A stretch of DNA of 64,000 bases, taken from the NCBI RefSeq assembly GCF_038396845.1, contig NZ_CP151587.1, positions 1,152,001 through 1,216,000 of the forward strand. The letters are read 5' to 3'. Shown in pieces: positions 1-7,954 of this stretch. Both the position numbers and the translations under genes were made by a program. The stretch is from Gymnodinialimonas sp. 57CJ19 (GTDB lineage: Bacteria; Pseudomonadota; Alphaproteobacteria; Rhodobacterales; Rhodobacteraceae). Position 1 is the first letter of the stretch. Each line of letters begins with the position of its first letter. The notes beneath the pieces are model-generated. The model was not told the DNA's origin. It did not search any database and saw only the letters and a list, made by a program, of their open reading frames with translations.

Positions 1-110
1 CCGAGATCTTCGAAGGCAACATCGGTGAATCCACTCCGATCGGTATTGCGCGTGGTCTGAACGCTCAATGGACCGACGGTGGCCTGCTGTACGCACCACC
101 TTTCCGCTAA
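1..110 (+). CDS. aapJ: AapJ, general L-amino-acid ABC transporter periplasmic binding protein (3' end only)
   Basis: Only the last 35 residues are present; the gene begins before the window and the reading frame enters at base 3. The visible C-terminus (GIARGLNAQWTDGGLLY, then APPFR and a TAA stop) matches the conserved end of AapJ/BztA binding proteins, which capture glutamate, aspartate and many other L-amino acids in the periplasm. Genes for the two permeases and the ATPase follow on the same strand in the usual aapJQMP order, which makes the call firm despite the short fragment. Confidence 0.85.
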   Translation, partial: EIFEGNIGESTPIGIARGLNAQWTDGGLLYAPPFR

Positions 111-123
111 GGAATGACCTTGG

Positions 124-150
124 AGGGCGCGAACGTAAAGTTCGCGCCCT
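124..150 (+). terminator. Hairpin after aapJ (partial terminator or mRNA-stabilising stem)
   Basis: A perfect 11-bp stem (124-134 pairs with 140-150) closes a 5-nt loop (GTAAA) and is followed by only a short T stretch, 14 nt after the aapJ stop. A strong stem between the binding-protein gene and the permease genes commonly gives more binding protein than permease by protecting or partly terminating the upstream message. The weak T tract favours this over full termination. The rest of the 151-nt aapJ-aapQ gap shows nothing else I recognise. Confidence 0.7.
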
Positions 151-261
151 TTCCATATCCACTCGATTCCGCGCGTCATCCTAAGCAAGAAATGGGCAGG
201 ACCCGACAAAACTGGGCCGCCTCTGGGGACGCACGTATCCTTCTGACAGGGACAACACATA

Positions 262-1479
262 ATGGCGACGCTATCTGACCCGCCGCAGAAATCCTTCCAT
301 ATCAGTCAACTGATTTACGATACCCGCTACCGTTCGACGACTATTCAAGTGATCGCGTTCATCCTGATCATGGCGGGCATCTGGTGGTTGGCGAGTAATG
401 TGGTCACGAACCTTGCGACGCTTGGCAAGGACTTCGACTTCAGTTTTCTGGGCAATCGCGCTGGTTACGACATCAACCAGATGCTGATTGAGTATTCCAA
501 CGATTCCACCCACGCGCGGGCCGCGCTGGTGGGCATCCTCAACACGCTTCTGGTCGCCTTCCTTGGCTGCGTCACGGCCACGATTATCGGGGTTACGGCG
601 GGCGTATTGCGCTTGTCGAAAAACTGGATCGTCGGGCGCCTGATGACCGTCTATGTCGAGGGTTTCCGCAACATTCCCCTGCTGCTTTGGATCATCGTGA
701 TTTTCGCAGTCATGACCGAAGCCACGCCGCAGCCCCGCGATTTCCGGGGTGAGGATGCAGAGGCATCCATGATCCTCTGGGACAGCGTTGCCATCACCAA
801 CCGCGGCATCTTCATGCCTTCGCCTGAGTGGGGCGCGAATTCGATGCTGTTGGTTGCGATCTTTCTGGCATCCATCGTGGGCATTTTCGTCTACCGCTCC
901 ATGGCGCGAAAGAAGCAGGAACAAACCGGCGTGCAATCGCCTGTGTTCCTTGTCGGCTTGGCGCTATTCTTCATTCCAACGCTGATCGCCTATTTCATCT
1001 TGGGTCGTCCCGTTACCCTGAACTACCCTGAATTGGGTGGCTTCAACTTCAGCGGCGGCTTGCAGCTTCGCAACTCCCTCATCGCGCTTTGGATTGCCCT
1101 GTCGCTTTACACAGGTGCCTTCATCGCCGAGATCGTGCGGGCTGGTATTCTGGCGGTGAACAAGGGCCAGACCGAAGCGGCCTCTGCCCTGGGCCTGCGT
1201 CCGAACCGGACCATGAACCTTGTGGTTCTGCCACAGGCGTTGCGGGTGATTATCCCGCCGCTCATCTCGCAGTATCTGAACCTTACCAAGAACTCCTCGC
1301 TGGCGATCGCCGTGGGCTACATGGATGTCCGTGCGACCCTTGGCGGGATCACGATCAACCAAACCGGTCGAGAGCTTGAAGGGATGCTACTTCTGGGTCT
1401 GTTCTACCTGGTTACCTCTTTGGTGATTTCGGGGGGAATGAACCTCTACAACAACTCCGTCAAATTGCAGGAGCGTTGA
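262..1479 (+). CDS. aapQ: AapQ, amino-acid ABC transporter permease
   Basis: This 405-residue inner-membrane permease has the length usual for AapQ/BztB. A cytoplasmic N-terminus is followed by a first membrane segment at about residues 30-50, a large periplasmic insert typical of the Aap/Bzt family, and a C-terminal His/Glu/Gln-type permease domain. The EAA loop that contacts the ATPase is visible (TEAASALGLRPNRT, with PQALRVIIPP after it). It pairs with AapM to form the channel for broad-specificity L-amino-acid uptake. The aapM start is 1 nt past its stop, so the two are translationally linked. Confidence 0.93.
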   Translation: MATLSDPPQKSFHISQLIYDTRYRSTTIQVIAFILIMAGIWWLASNVVTNLATLGKDFDFSFLGNRAGYDINQMLIEYSNDSTHARAALVGILNTLLVAFLGCVTATIIGVTAGVLRLSKNWIVGRLMTVYVEGFRNIPLLLWIIVIFAVMTEATPQPRDFRGEDAEASMILWDSVAITNRGIFMPSPEWGANSMLLVAIFLASIVGIFVYRSMARKKQEQTGVQSPVFLVGLALFFIPTLIAYFILGRPVTLNYPELGGFNFSGGLQLRNSLIALWIALSLYTGAFIAEIVRAGILAVNKGQTEAASALGLRPNRTMNLVVLPQALRVIIPPLISQYLNLTKNSSLAIAVGYMDVRATLGGITINQTGRELEGMLLLGLFYLVTSLVISGGMNLYNNSVKLQER

Positions 1480-1480
1480 T

Positions 1481-2821
1481 ATGAGCGAGATTCATTCAGA
1501 AACAAGCACACACACCGCGTATGTCCGCACCGAGATGCTGCCCGAGCAAGCGCCTCCGGTAACGGCTGCGGGCCCGGCGAAATGGGTTCGAGAGAACCTG
1601 TTTTCGTCGGTCGGCAACGGGATCATGACGATCCTTGCGCTCTATGTGATCTACTACATCCTCAGCCACACGCTGGGGTGGGTTTTCATGGGGATCTGGG
1701 ACGCGGGCTCTTTGTCCGAGTGCCGTGAAATCCGCGACGGCTACATCGCCGAGGGCCGTTGGGCAGAGCATACCGAGGTGGCTTGTTGGGCCGTTTTAAG
1801 CGACCGCTGGCACCAGCTTTTGTTCGGGTTCTACCCGCCAGAGTTCTACTGGCGTCCGATCCTGGCGCTGGTGATCTTCGGCGTGGCCCTTGCGCCGGTG
1901 TTGTTTGACAACGTCAACCGCAAGATGCTGATCCTGACGCTTCTGGCTCCGTTCATCTGTTACTTTCTTCTTTGGGGGGGCTCGATCTGGGGCCCGCTGG
2001 TCGTGGCGTTCGGCTTTGTGATTGGCTTTGCCTGCATCAAATACGGTGCACTTCCATTGGGCGCGCTTTTGTCGACGCTGGCGGCCATCGTGCTTCCGCT
2101 GATCTTCTGGCTGTTCCTTGTCGGACCGATCACCGGTGTGTTGAACTCCATCGCGCCGATTGGGATCGAAGCGGTTGATTCCGATAACTTCGGGGGCTTC
2201 CTTCTGGCCTTCGTCATCGGCGCGGCGGGGATCATTCTGTCGATGCCTTTGGGGGTCGTGTTGGCCTTGGGTCGGCAGTCGGACCTGTTCATCATCAACA
2301 AATTCTCGGTGATCTTCATCGAGGTGATCCGGGGCGTGCCGCTGATTGTGTGGCTGTTCACCGCGTCGTTGCTGCTGAACTACTTCCTGCCGCCGTCCGC
2401 AAACTTCGACCTTATGCTGCGTGTCATCATCATGGTGACGCTGTTTTCCTCGGCCTATATCGCCGAGGTGATCCGGGGCGGCCTCGCGGCTTTGCCACGG
2501 GGGCAGTATGAGGGCGCAGACAGCCTTGGCCTGAACTACTGGCAAGCGATGCAACTGATTATCCTGCCGCAAGCGCTGAAGATTTCCATTCCGGGGATCG
2601 TGTCGTCGTTCATCGGCTTGTTCAAAGACACCACGCTGGTGGTCTTTGTGGGCCTGTCGGACCCTATCGGCTTCTCCAACTTGATCCGCGCCACGACTGA
2701 CTGGAACGGTATCTACTGGGAGTTGTTCATCTTCATCGGGCTATGCTTCTTCATCTGTTGCTTCGGCATGTCCCGCTATTCGCAATATCTTGAGCGTAAG
2801 CTCGCTACCGGCCACCGTTAA
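1481..2821 (+). CDS. aapM: AapM, amino-acid ABC transporter permease
   Basis: The second membrane subunit, 446 residues, has many hydrophobic segments and the C-terminal permease core. Its EAA loop is present ([15 protein letters not shown], then [12 protein letters not shown]), with the invariant glycine positioned for contact with AapP. The N-terminal 220 residues carry extra membrane segments and a periplasmic loop with cysteines around residues 80 and 102, as in AapM/BztC. It follows aapQ after 1 nt and precedes aapP by 26 nt, so it is a middle gene of the operon. Confidence 0.93.
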   Translation: MSEIHSETSTHTAYVRTEMLPEQAPPVTAAGPAKWVRENLFSSVGNGIMTILALYVIYYILSHTLGWVFMGIWDAGSLSECREIRDGYIAEGRWAEHTEVACWAVLSDRWHQLLFGFYPPEFYWRPILALVIFGVALAPVLFDNVNRKMLILTLLAPFICYFLLWGGSIWGPLVVAFGFVIGFACIKYGALPLGALLSTLAAIVLPLIFWLFLVGPITGVLNSIAPIGIEAVDSDNFGGFLLAFVIGAAGIILSMPLGVVLALGRQSDLFIINKFSVIFIEVIRGVPLIVWLFTASLLLNYFLPPSANFDLMLRVIIMVTLFSSAYIAEVIRGGLAALPRGQYEGADSLGLNYWQAMQLIILPQALKISIPGIVSSFIGLFKDTTLVVFVGLSDPIGFSNLIRATTDWNGIYWELFIFIGLCFFICCFGMSRYSQYLERKLATGHR

Positions 2822-2847
2822 TCGGGCCATCGCTGAGGAGAAAACTC

Positions 2848-3639
2848 ATGTCTAATACAGCTGAAGATCGTACCATCGACCGCAGCCAAATGACCGTTTC
2901 CGATGAGGTTGCGATCGAAATCAATGGAATGAACAAGTGGTACGGAACGTTCCACGTGCTCAAGGATATCAACCTGACCGTTAACCGGGGGGAGCGGATC
3001 GTGATCTGTGGCCCGTCGGGGTCGGGTAAGTCCACGCTGATCCGGTGCATCAATGCGCTGGAAGAGCACCAGCAGGGTCAGATCACGGTGGATGGCACGT
3101 TGCTGTCCAACGACCTCAAGAACATCGACAAGATCCGGTCCGAGGTTGGCATGTGCTTTCAGCACTTCAACCTGTTCCCGCATCTGACGATCTTGGAGAA
3201 CTGCACGTTGGCCCCGATTTGGGTACGTAAGACGCCCAAGAAGGAAGCCGAAGAAACGGCGATGCATTTCCTTGAGAAGGTGAAGATCCCCGAGCAGGCC
3301 GATAAATACCCCGGTCAGCTTTCGGGCGGTCAGCAGCAGCGTGTGGCGATTGCGCGGTCCTTGTGCATGCGCCCTCGGATCATGTTGTTCGATGAGCCGA
3401 CATCGGCGCTGGACCCTGAGATGATCAAGGAAGTGCTCGATACGATGATCGAGCTGGCGGAAGAGGGCATGACGATGCTCTGCGTGACCCACGAGATGGG
3501 CTTTGCCCGCCAGGTTGCCAACCGCGTGATCTTCATGGATGCCGGTCAGATCGTGGAGCAGAACGAGCCGGAGGAGTTCTTTACGAACCCGCAATCGGAG
3601 CGGACGCAATTGTTCCTGAGCCAGATCCTGGGGCACTGA
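2848..3639 (+). CDS. aapP: AapP, amino-acid ABC transporter ATPase
   Basis: This 263-residue ABC ATPase energises the AapQM channel from the cytoplasmic side. Visible motifs are Walker A (GPSGSGKST), the signature LSGGQQQR, Walker B with catalytic glutamate (IMLFDEP) and the H-loop (CVTHEMGFA). A GAG motif lies five bases upstream of the ATG. It is the last gene of the aap operon: hairpins follow within 10 nt and the next gene is on the opposite strand. The sequence is closest to the polar amino-acid (GlnQ/AapP/BztD) type. Confidence 0.95.
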   Translation: MSNTAEDRTIDRSQMTVSDEVAIEINGMNKWYGTFHVLKDINLTVNRGERIVICGPSGSGKSTLIRCINALEEHQQGQITVDGTLLSNDLKNIDKIRSEVGMCFQHFNLFPHLTILENCTLAPIWVRKTPKKEAEETAMHFLEKVKIPEQADKYPGQLSGGQQQRVAIARSLCMRPRIMLFDEPTSALDPEMIKEVLDTMIELAEEGMTMLCVTHEMGFARQVANRVIFMDAGQIVEQNEPEEFFTNPQSERTQLFLSQILGH

Positions 3640-3644
3640 ACACC

Positions 3645-3702
3645 CCGGGCTTAAGCCCGGTCTACGAGATACCTAACGCCCGTGTCGCAAGATGCGGGCG
3701 TT
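3645..3702 (+). terminator. Two hairpins closing the aap operon
   Basis: A perfect 16-bp palindrome (3645-3660, CCGGGCTTAAGCCCGG) is followed by a second stem (3675-3682 with 3695-3702, loop 12 nt) and a T-rich stretch TTTCTCTTTG. Lying between convergent genes (aapP + and the phosphatase gene -), the second stem is the likely terminator of aapQMP. Confidence 0.7.
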
Positions 3703-3709
3703 TCTCTTT

Positions 3710-3732
3710 GAGTTGTATTGGCCAAGATGAAG
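3710..3732 (+). repeat. Interspersed GCCAAGATGAAG repeat, copy 1
   Basis: The sequence is GAGTTGTATTG followed by GCCAAGATGAAG. Near-identical copies occur at 5876-5897 and 56424-56446. Here, as in the other two, the repeat ends within about 15 nt of the stop codon of a minus-strand gene, so in the transcript it forms the start of the 3' untranslated region. Confidence 0.7.
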
Positions 3733-3738
3733 GGAGGG

Positions 3739-4236
3739 TCAGTGCGGATCGGGGAGGTCGCGCGGCACAGTGAAGTGGAGGAGGTGGCCTGTGCCGGGGG
3801 AGATGGGGCCGTTGAAACGGAGAATTGTGGTGCCGCCGGTAGGATAGGTGGCGAAGCGGTCATCGGCGGGAGGCGTGTGGACCAGGCTCCAGGCAAGCGC
3901 GGCGGTGCCGGGGTTGTGGGCGATCATGGCGATTGTGGCAGCGTTGGAGGCTTGGAGGGCTTTGAGCATCACCGCGGGCTCTGCGAGGTAAAGGGCCGGG
4001 TTGAGGGTGGCCTTGGGCGCTCGGGGGAGGGTGTCTTTGATGCCGGCCCAGGTTTGCCGCGTGCGAAGGGCGTCGGAGCAGAGGGCTTCGTCGGGGACAA
4101 GGTCGTGGTGTGAGAGGAAAGCACCGATGCGCGGGGCGGATCGGTGGCCCCGGGCGCTGAGGGGGCGGGCGTGGTCATCGGTACTGCCGTCCCAGTCGGA
4201 TTTGCAGTGGCGGATCAGGATGATTGTTTGGCTCAT
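3739..4236 (-). CDS. SixA-like histidine phosphatase family protein
   Basis: This 165-residue cytoplasmic protein belongs to the histidine phosphatase (phosphoglycerate-mutase-like) superfamily. The catalytic RHG-type motif is RHCKSDW near the N-terminus. A conserved arginine follows in RTRQTW, and the second catalytic histidine is in MIAHNPG. The size and the RHxKSDW form point to the SixA branch, whose E. coli member removes phosphate from phosphotransfer histidines. The natural substrate here is unknown. Its start overlaps the end of the upstream ferredoxin-like gene by 4 nt, so the two are co-translated downstream of argB. Confidence 0.85.
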   Translation of the reverse strand: MSQTIILIRHCKSDWDGSTDDHARPLSARGHRSAPRIGAFLSHHDLVPDEALCSDALRTRQTWAGIKDTLPRAPKATLNPALYLAEPAVMLKALQASNAATIAMIAHNPGTAALAWSLVHTPPADDRFATYPTGGTTILRFNGPISPGTGHLLHFTVPRDLPDPH

Positions 4237-4880
4237 GGGTGGAAGCTACGCATATGGAAGGCCGATTGTTCTGTGTTGCGGGCGAAGTCCTGGCTGACCG
4301 GGCAGGCGCGGCGGGCTTTGCAGCCTTTGGTCATGCAATCCGCGCCAGCGGGGGTGTCGAGGAAGCTGTGGCAGGCGGCGGTGTCGTAGGCGTCTTCGGA
4401 CAGGGCATCGACTGGGCAGGCGGTCTCACAGGGGGCGGCGCAGAGCAGGCAGGGCGTGAGGCGTGGCGGGGTGAGGGGAATTTTTTCGCGCAGGGCCAGC
4501 GCCCCACGGAAAGAGATCATCAGGCCTTGGTCGTTGTGAACCAGCAGAGAGATAGGACTGGCGTGGATGCTGCCGGATTTTGTCGCCCATGAGATGAATG
4601 GCAGATAAGGGGGGCCGCCGAAGGGGAAGAGGGGCGTGGCGTCCAGCGGCTTTGCGATGGTGGTGAGCGTGCGGGTGGACCAACGGTTCATCGGGTCCGG
4701 CGCACCATCGAGGTATTCTGGAGAGGCCGTGAAATGGGGCCAGAACGTCGGCTCGGCCGGGGCGAGGAGCACAAGGGTGCCGGTGCCGTCGGGGGTGGTG
4801 TCGTCGGGCTTTGGGTGGAAGGCACCGACGATCGTGAGGTGGTGGGGGCGGACGGCGTTCTGGAGGGTTTCGTAGTCCAT
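4233..4880 (-). CDS. Ferredoxin-like 4Fe-4S protein of unknown role
   Basis: The protein has 215 residues. The C-terminal third is cysteine-rich: CLLCAAPCETACPVDAL resembles a ferredoxin cluster motif (CxxCxxxCxxxCP), and further cysteines follow in CMTKGCKARRACP, which could hold a second cluster. The N-terminal 130 residues lack a recognisable catalytic motif. The fold is reminiscent of the ferredoxin half of QueG-like proteins, but it is far shorter than QueG and has no cobalamin domain. It starts 13 nt after the argB stop and overlaps the SixA-like gene by 4 nt. A soluble electron-transfer role is inference. Confidence 0.75.
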   Translation of the reverse strand: MDYETLQNAVRPHHLTIVGAFHPKPDDTTPDGTGTLVLLAPAEPTFWPHFTASPEYLDGAPDPMNRWSTRTLTTIAKPLDATPLFPFGGPPYLPFISWATKSGSIHASPISLLVHNDQGLMISFRGALALREKIPLTPPRLTPCLLCAAPCETACPVDALSEDAYDTAACHSFLDTPAGADCMTKGCKARRACPVSQDFARNTEQSAFHMRSFHP

Positions 4881-4893
4881 CAGTTTTGGCCTG

Positions 4894-5751
4894 TCATTGG
4901 CGGATCATGGAACCCGCGCCATGTTCGGTGAAAAGTTCCAGAAGAACCGCGTTGGACACGCGGCCATCGACGATGGTGCAGGCGCGGACACCGGCACGGA
5001 CCGCTTGCAGGGCGGTTTCGGTTTTGGGGATCATCCCGCCCGCGATAGTGCCATCGGCGATCATGGCGTCCACATCAGCAGAGGTGAGTTCTGTCACCAC
5101 ATCGCCCGCCGCGTTCTTTACACCGGAGACATTGGTGAGAAGAAGGAGGCGGTCGGCTTTGAGGGCAGCGGCGATGGCACCGGCGGCGGTGTCGCCGTTG
5201 ATGTTATAGGTCTCGCCGTTCGTGCCTTGGCCCAAGGGGGCGATGACGGGGATCATGTCATCTTCGAAGAGGTTGTCGATGACGCTTGTGTCGATCTCGG
5301 AGGGGTCGCCCACGAAACCCAGATCAGGGTTAGCCGGGACACAAGTAATCAGGTTGGCGTCTTTGCCGGAAAGACCCACGGCCTTGCCGCCCTCGGCGTT
5401 GATGGCTTGGACGATGCGTTTGTTGACGCGGCCCGAGAGGACCATTTCGACTACCTCAACGGTAGCGGCATCGGTGACGCGCTTGCCGTCTTTGAAGGTG
5501 CTTTCAATACCGAGTTTCGCCAGCATGTCGTTAATCATCGGGCCGCCACCGTGGACGACCACAGGGTTGATGCCGACCTGGCGCAGCAGGACGATGTCAC
5601 GGGCGAAAGAGGCCATTTCGGCGTCGTCGCCCATGGCATTACCGCCGAATTTCACCACGATCACGGCGTCGTTGAAGCGTTGCAGGTAGGGCAGGGCCTC
5701 GGAGAGGGTGCGGGCGGTGGCGAGGTAGTCGCGGGTCATTTGGGTTTTCAT
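4894..5751 (-). CDS. argB: Acetylglutamate kinase
   Basis: This 285-residue amino-acid kinase phosphorylates N-acetylglutamate with ATP, the second step of arginine synthesis. Signature elements are [10 protein letters not shown] near residue 33 (phosphate binding), [10 protein letters not shown] (substrate/phosphate loop), the central [11 protein letters not shown] and the C-terminal GGMIPK lysine. The N-terminal extension of about 25 residues before the kinase fold is of the kind found in arginine-sensitive hexameric enzymes, so feedback inhibition is plausible. The ferredoxin-like and phosphatase genes follow closely in the same direction. Confidence 0.96.
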   Translation of the reverse strand: MKTQMTRDYLATARTLSEALPYLQRFNDAVIVVKFGGNAMGDDAEMASFARDIVLLRQVGINPVVVHGGGPMINDMLAKLGIESTFKDGKRVTDAATVEVVEMVLSGRVNKRIVQAINAEGGKAVGLSGKDANLITCVPANPDLGFVGDPSEIDTSVIDNLFEDDMIPVIAPLGQGTNGETYNINGDTAAGAIAAALKADRLLLLTNVSGVKNAAGDVVTELTSADVDAMIADGTIAGGMIPKTETALQAVRAGVRACTIVDGRVSNAVLLELFTEHGAGSMIRQ

Positions 5752-5820
5752 ATGTTTTGGGCCGGTGTGAGATTTGCCTCACGTTAAGCGGCGCGGGCGC
5801 GGGTGTGAAGCGGTGGAATG

Positions 5821-5870
5821 AAGGGGGCCAGCCCCCTTGGCGGATTTTCCCGTGGGGAAAACCCGCTTAC
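5821..5870 (-). terminator. Tandem hairpins after engB
   Basis: Read on the minus strand after engB, there is a long stem (roughly 5842-5866, GCGGGTTTTCCC pairing across a short loop with GGGAAAATCCGC). It is followed by a second stem (5832-5838 with 5821-5827, loop 4 nt). Both lie before the argB start at 5751. They probably end the yidC-engB transcript. The T tract is poor, so termination is inferred from stem strength and position. Confidence 0.6.
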
Positions 5871-5875
5871 CCCCG

Positions 5876-5897
5876 GAGGTGTACGGCCAAGATGAAG
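5876..5897 (+). repeat. Interspersed GCCAAGATGAAG repeat, copy 2
   Basis: The sequence is GAGGTGTACG followed by GCCAAGATGAAG, 14 nt from the engB stop codon on the minus strand. It adjoins a CCCCCGG run and the tandem hairpins at 5821-5870, suggesting that the repeat and stems form one 3'-end module. Confidence 0.7.
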
Positions 5898-5910
5898 GAG
5901 GAGCGGTGCG

Positions 5911-6567
5911 CTAGGCCTCGATCGAGGCGATGGCGGCACGGAGTGTGGGGATGCCGTCGCCTTTTTCCGAGGAGGTCAGGATGATCTCGGGGTAGGCGGC
6001 GGGGTGGTTGGCAAGTGCTTTGCGGGTGCGGGCGAGGGAGGCTTCGCGGTCTTTGCCTTTCACCTTGTCGGATTTGGTGAGCACGGTTTGGAACGGCACG
6101 GCGGCGATGTCGAGGAGCTTCATGATCTCTTCATCGACGGCCTTCACGCCGTGGCGCGCGTCGATCAGCACGAAGGCGCGGCGCAGGGTGGCGCGGCCTT
6201 GCAGGTAGGACTTCAGCAGGGCCTGCCATTGTTGCACCACATGCAGCGGCGCCTCGGCGTAGCCGTAGCCGGGAAGGTCCACGAGGTAGTGGCTGTCGAG
6301 CAGAGTGAAGTAGTTGATTTCCTGCGTCCGGCCCGGCGTGTTCGATGCCCGCGCGAGGCCCTTGCGGCCGGTGAGCGCGTTGATCAGGGTGGATTTGCCG
6401 ACGTTGGAGCGGCCGGCAAAGCAGACCTCTATCCGGTCAGCGGGCGGCAGGCCGTCCATGGCGACGACGCCTTTGAGGAAGTCGGTATTGCCCGCGAACA
6501 GCTTGCGGCCCCGTTCTGCGGTAATCGCATCGGGTTCGTCAGCAAGGGGAAAGGGTAGGGCGTTCAT
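5911..6567 (-). CDS. engB: Ribosome-biogenesis GTPase YihA/YsxC (EngB)
   Basis: This 218-residue TRAFAC-class GTPase is needed for assembly of the large ribosomal subunit. The G1 loop is GRSNVGKST, G3 is DLPGYGYA, G4 is TKSDK, and G5 is near SSEKGDG at the C-terminus. Length fits the family. It is the last gene of a run in which each gene overlaps the next by 4 nt (yidC, MOSC protein, acetyltransferase, engB). This grouping with yidC is common in Rhodobacteraceae. Confidence 0.95.
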   Translation of the reverse strand: MNALPFPLADEPDAITAERGRKLFAGNTDFLKGVVAMDGLPPADRIEVCFAGRSNVGKSTLINALTGRKGLARASNTPGRTQEINYFTLLDSHYLVDLPGYGYAEAPLHVVQQWQALLKSYLQGRATLRRAFVLIDARHGVKAVDEEIMKLLDIAAVPFQTVLTKSDKVKGKDREASLARTRKALANHPAAYPEIILTSSEKGDGIPTLRAAIASIEA

Positions 6568-7208
6568 GTCGCGGCCTCCAGCGCGGGCAAGTCAGCGCCG
6601 CGGATCGCGTTCAGGTTACGGGTGATTTTGTCTGCTGGCCAGTCCCACCAAGCGACGGCAAGCAGGCGCGCGATGGTATCCGTATCGAAGCGTTGCTTGA
6701 CGGGCTGCGCGGGGTTGCCTGCCACGATGGTGTAGGGGGCGACGTCTTTGGTGACCACGGTCTTGGCTGCGATGATCGCGCCTGCGCCTATTGTCACGCC
6801 GGGCATGATCGTGGCCGAGTTGCCGATCCAGACGTCTGCGCCGATATGGGTGTCGCCCTTCTGCCCGGCCGTCCAGGTGGCGGGGTCGAAGCCGTCTTCC
6901 CAGCCATGCCCAAAGATGTTGAAGGGATATGTCGAGAACCCGTCCATCGCGTGGGTGCCGCCGTTCATGAAGATGCGCACATCGTGGGCGATGGCGCAGA
7001 AGGGGCCGATGTGGAGGTGGTCACCGATGAAATCGTAGTGGTGCAGCACGTTGCGCGTGAAGAAATCGCGGGTCTCATCCTGGTCGTCATAATACGTGTA
7101 ATCGCCCACGGTGACATTCGCGCGCCCCTCGGCCAGCGGCTTGAGGAACACGGTGCCCGCGTAGGCGGGAGCCATGGGGGCGAGGGTGGACGGGTCGGGG
7201 CCGCTCAT
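6564..7208 (-). CDS. CatB/Vat-type left-handed beta-helix O-acetyltransferase
   Basis: The protein has 214 residues with hexapeptide repeats (for example IGADVWIGNSATIMPGVTIG) that form a left-handed beta-helix. The segments NGGTHAMDG and STYPF are the conserved signature of xenobiotic acetyltransferases (CatB, VatD), including the histidine that acts as base. Relatives acetylate chloramphenicol or streptogramins from acetyl-CoA. In this housekeeping context the substrate is unknown and resistance should not be assumed. It overlaps both neighbours by 4 nt. Confidence 0.88.
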   Translation of the reverse strand: MSGPDPSTLAPMAPAYAGTVFLKPLAEGRANVTVGDYTYYDDQDETRDFFTRNVLHHYDFIGDHLHIGPFCAIAHDVRIFMNGGTHAMDGFSTYPFNIFGHGWEDGFDPATWTAGQKGDTHIGADVWIGNSATIMPGVTIGAGAIIAAKTVVTKDVAPYTIVAGNPAQPVKQRFDTDTIARLLAVAWWDWPADKITRNLNAIRGADLPALEAAT

Positions 7209-7954
7209 GGGAGTTGGACCGTGTCGCTCGCTTTAATCTTGCCGGCTTGCCGCACCACGGCGTAGACGCCGAAATCTTGGTGACCCCAGCCGTCACGCAA
7301 CCCGCGCAGGGTGTCCGCGTCGCGGTGGCCTGTGGTGGGGTTGGCTTCGGTCGCGCGGCAGCGGGTGATGGGCTCCATCACTTCGAGCAGAGCCTCACCG
7401 ATGCGGAGGGTTTTGCCCACCAGGTCAAATTCTTCCCAAGGCGCAAGCCCCTCAACCCAGAGATTGCCGCGGAACCGACGTTCATCCAGAGATTGGTTCA
7501 GCTTTTGGGACAAGGCCCGAAGCGAGGCCGCGTTCAGGATGCTGATTGACGCGAAAGGCGCGTCCGACATGCCCTCTGCCGGGGATTCTACCAGCGCCGC
7601 CGCTTGCGGGCGGGTGTCTGGGTAGATCTTGGAGAGCCAGTCGAAGAAGGGCTTCGTGTCCGCTCCGGGGACGACGCTGATATCGGGCACGTCAGGGTGG
7701 CTGAGGTGAATGACTTCGCCGCCTTCAGGGCCATCCACATTGCAGGTTACCGCCATCAGCGACGGCCCCTTGGCACCCCGCAGGAAATTGCGGCAAGACC
7801 GCCAACCATCAGAGGCATCGCCACCTTCTTCCAGGACCGCCCAGGCGCGGTCCAAAGGCAGGGGCAGACCGGGCGACAGATCAATGGCGCGGAGCCTTTC
7901 AGCCCCGACGCCTTTGATCGGATAGCGCCAGATCTGATCCAGTTCCCAAGTCAC
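7205..7954 (-). CDS. MOSC-domain protein
   Basis: This 249-residue protein begins with a MOSC N-terminal beta-barrel (IWRYPIKGVGAERL) and continues into the MOSC domain (RFRGNLWVEGL, RCRATEANPTTGHRD), which binds molybdenum cofactor or a related sulfur carrier in the C-terminal sulfurase and mARC families. The conserved cysteine of such proteins is probably the C in TRCRAT. A mARC-like reductase or cofactor-delivery function is possible, but the substrate cannot be read from the sequence. It overlaps yidC and the acetyltransferase gene by 4 nt each. Confidence 0.88.
   Translation of the reverse strand: MTWELDQIWRYPIKGVGAERLRAIDLSPGLPLPLDRAWAVLEEGGDASDGWRSCRNFLRGAKGPSLMAVTCNVDGPEGGEVIHLSHPDVPDISVVPGADTKPFFDWLSKIYPDTRPQAAALVESPAEGMSDAPFASISILNAASLRALSQKLNQSLDERRFRGNLWVEGLAPWEEFDLVGKTLRIGEALLEVMEPITRCRATEANPTTGHRDADTLRGLRDGWGHQDFGVYAVVRQAGKIKASDTVQLP

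Noticed and set aside
3645..3660. The palindrome CCGGGCTTAAGCCCGG considered as a regulator-binding site
   Set aside because: It lies between convergent 3' ends where no promoter is expected; a terminator or spacer hairpin is simpler.
6564..7208. Calling the CatB-like enzyme an antibiotic-resistance gene
   Set aside because: It is embedded in a housekeeping run with 4-nt overlaps and shows no sign of transfer; the fold alone does not establish drug acetylation.
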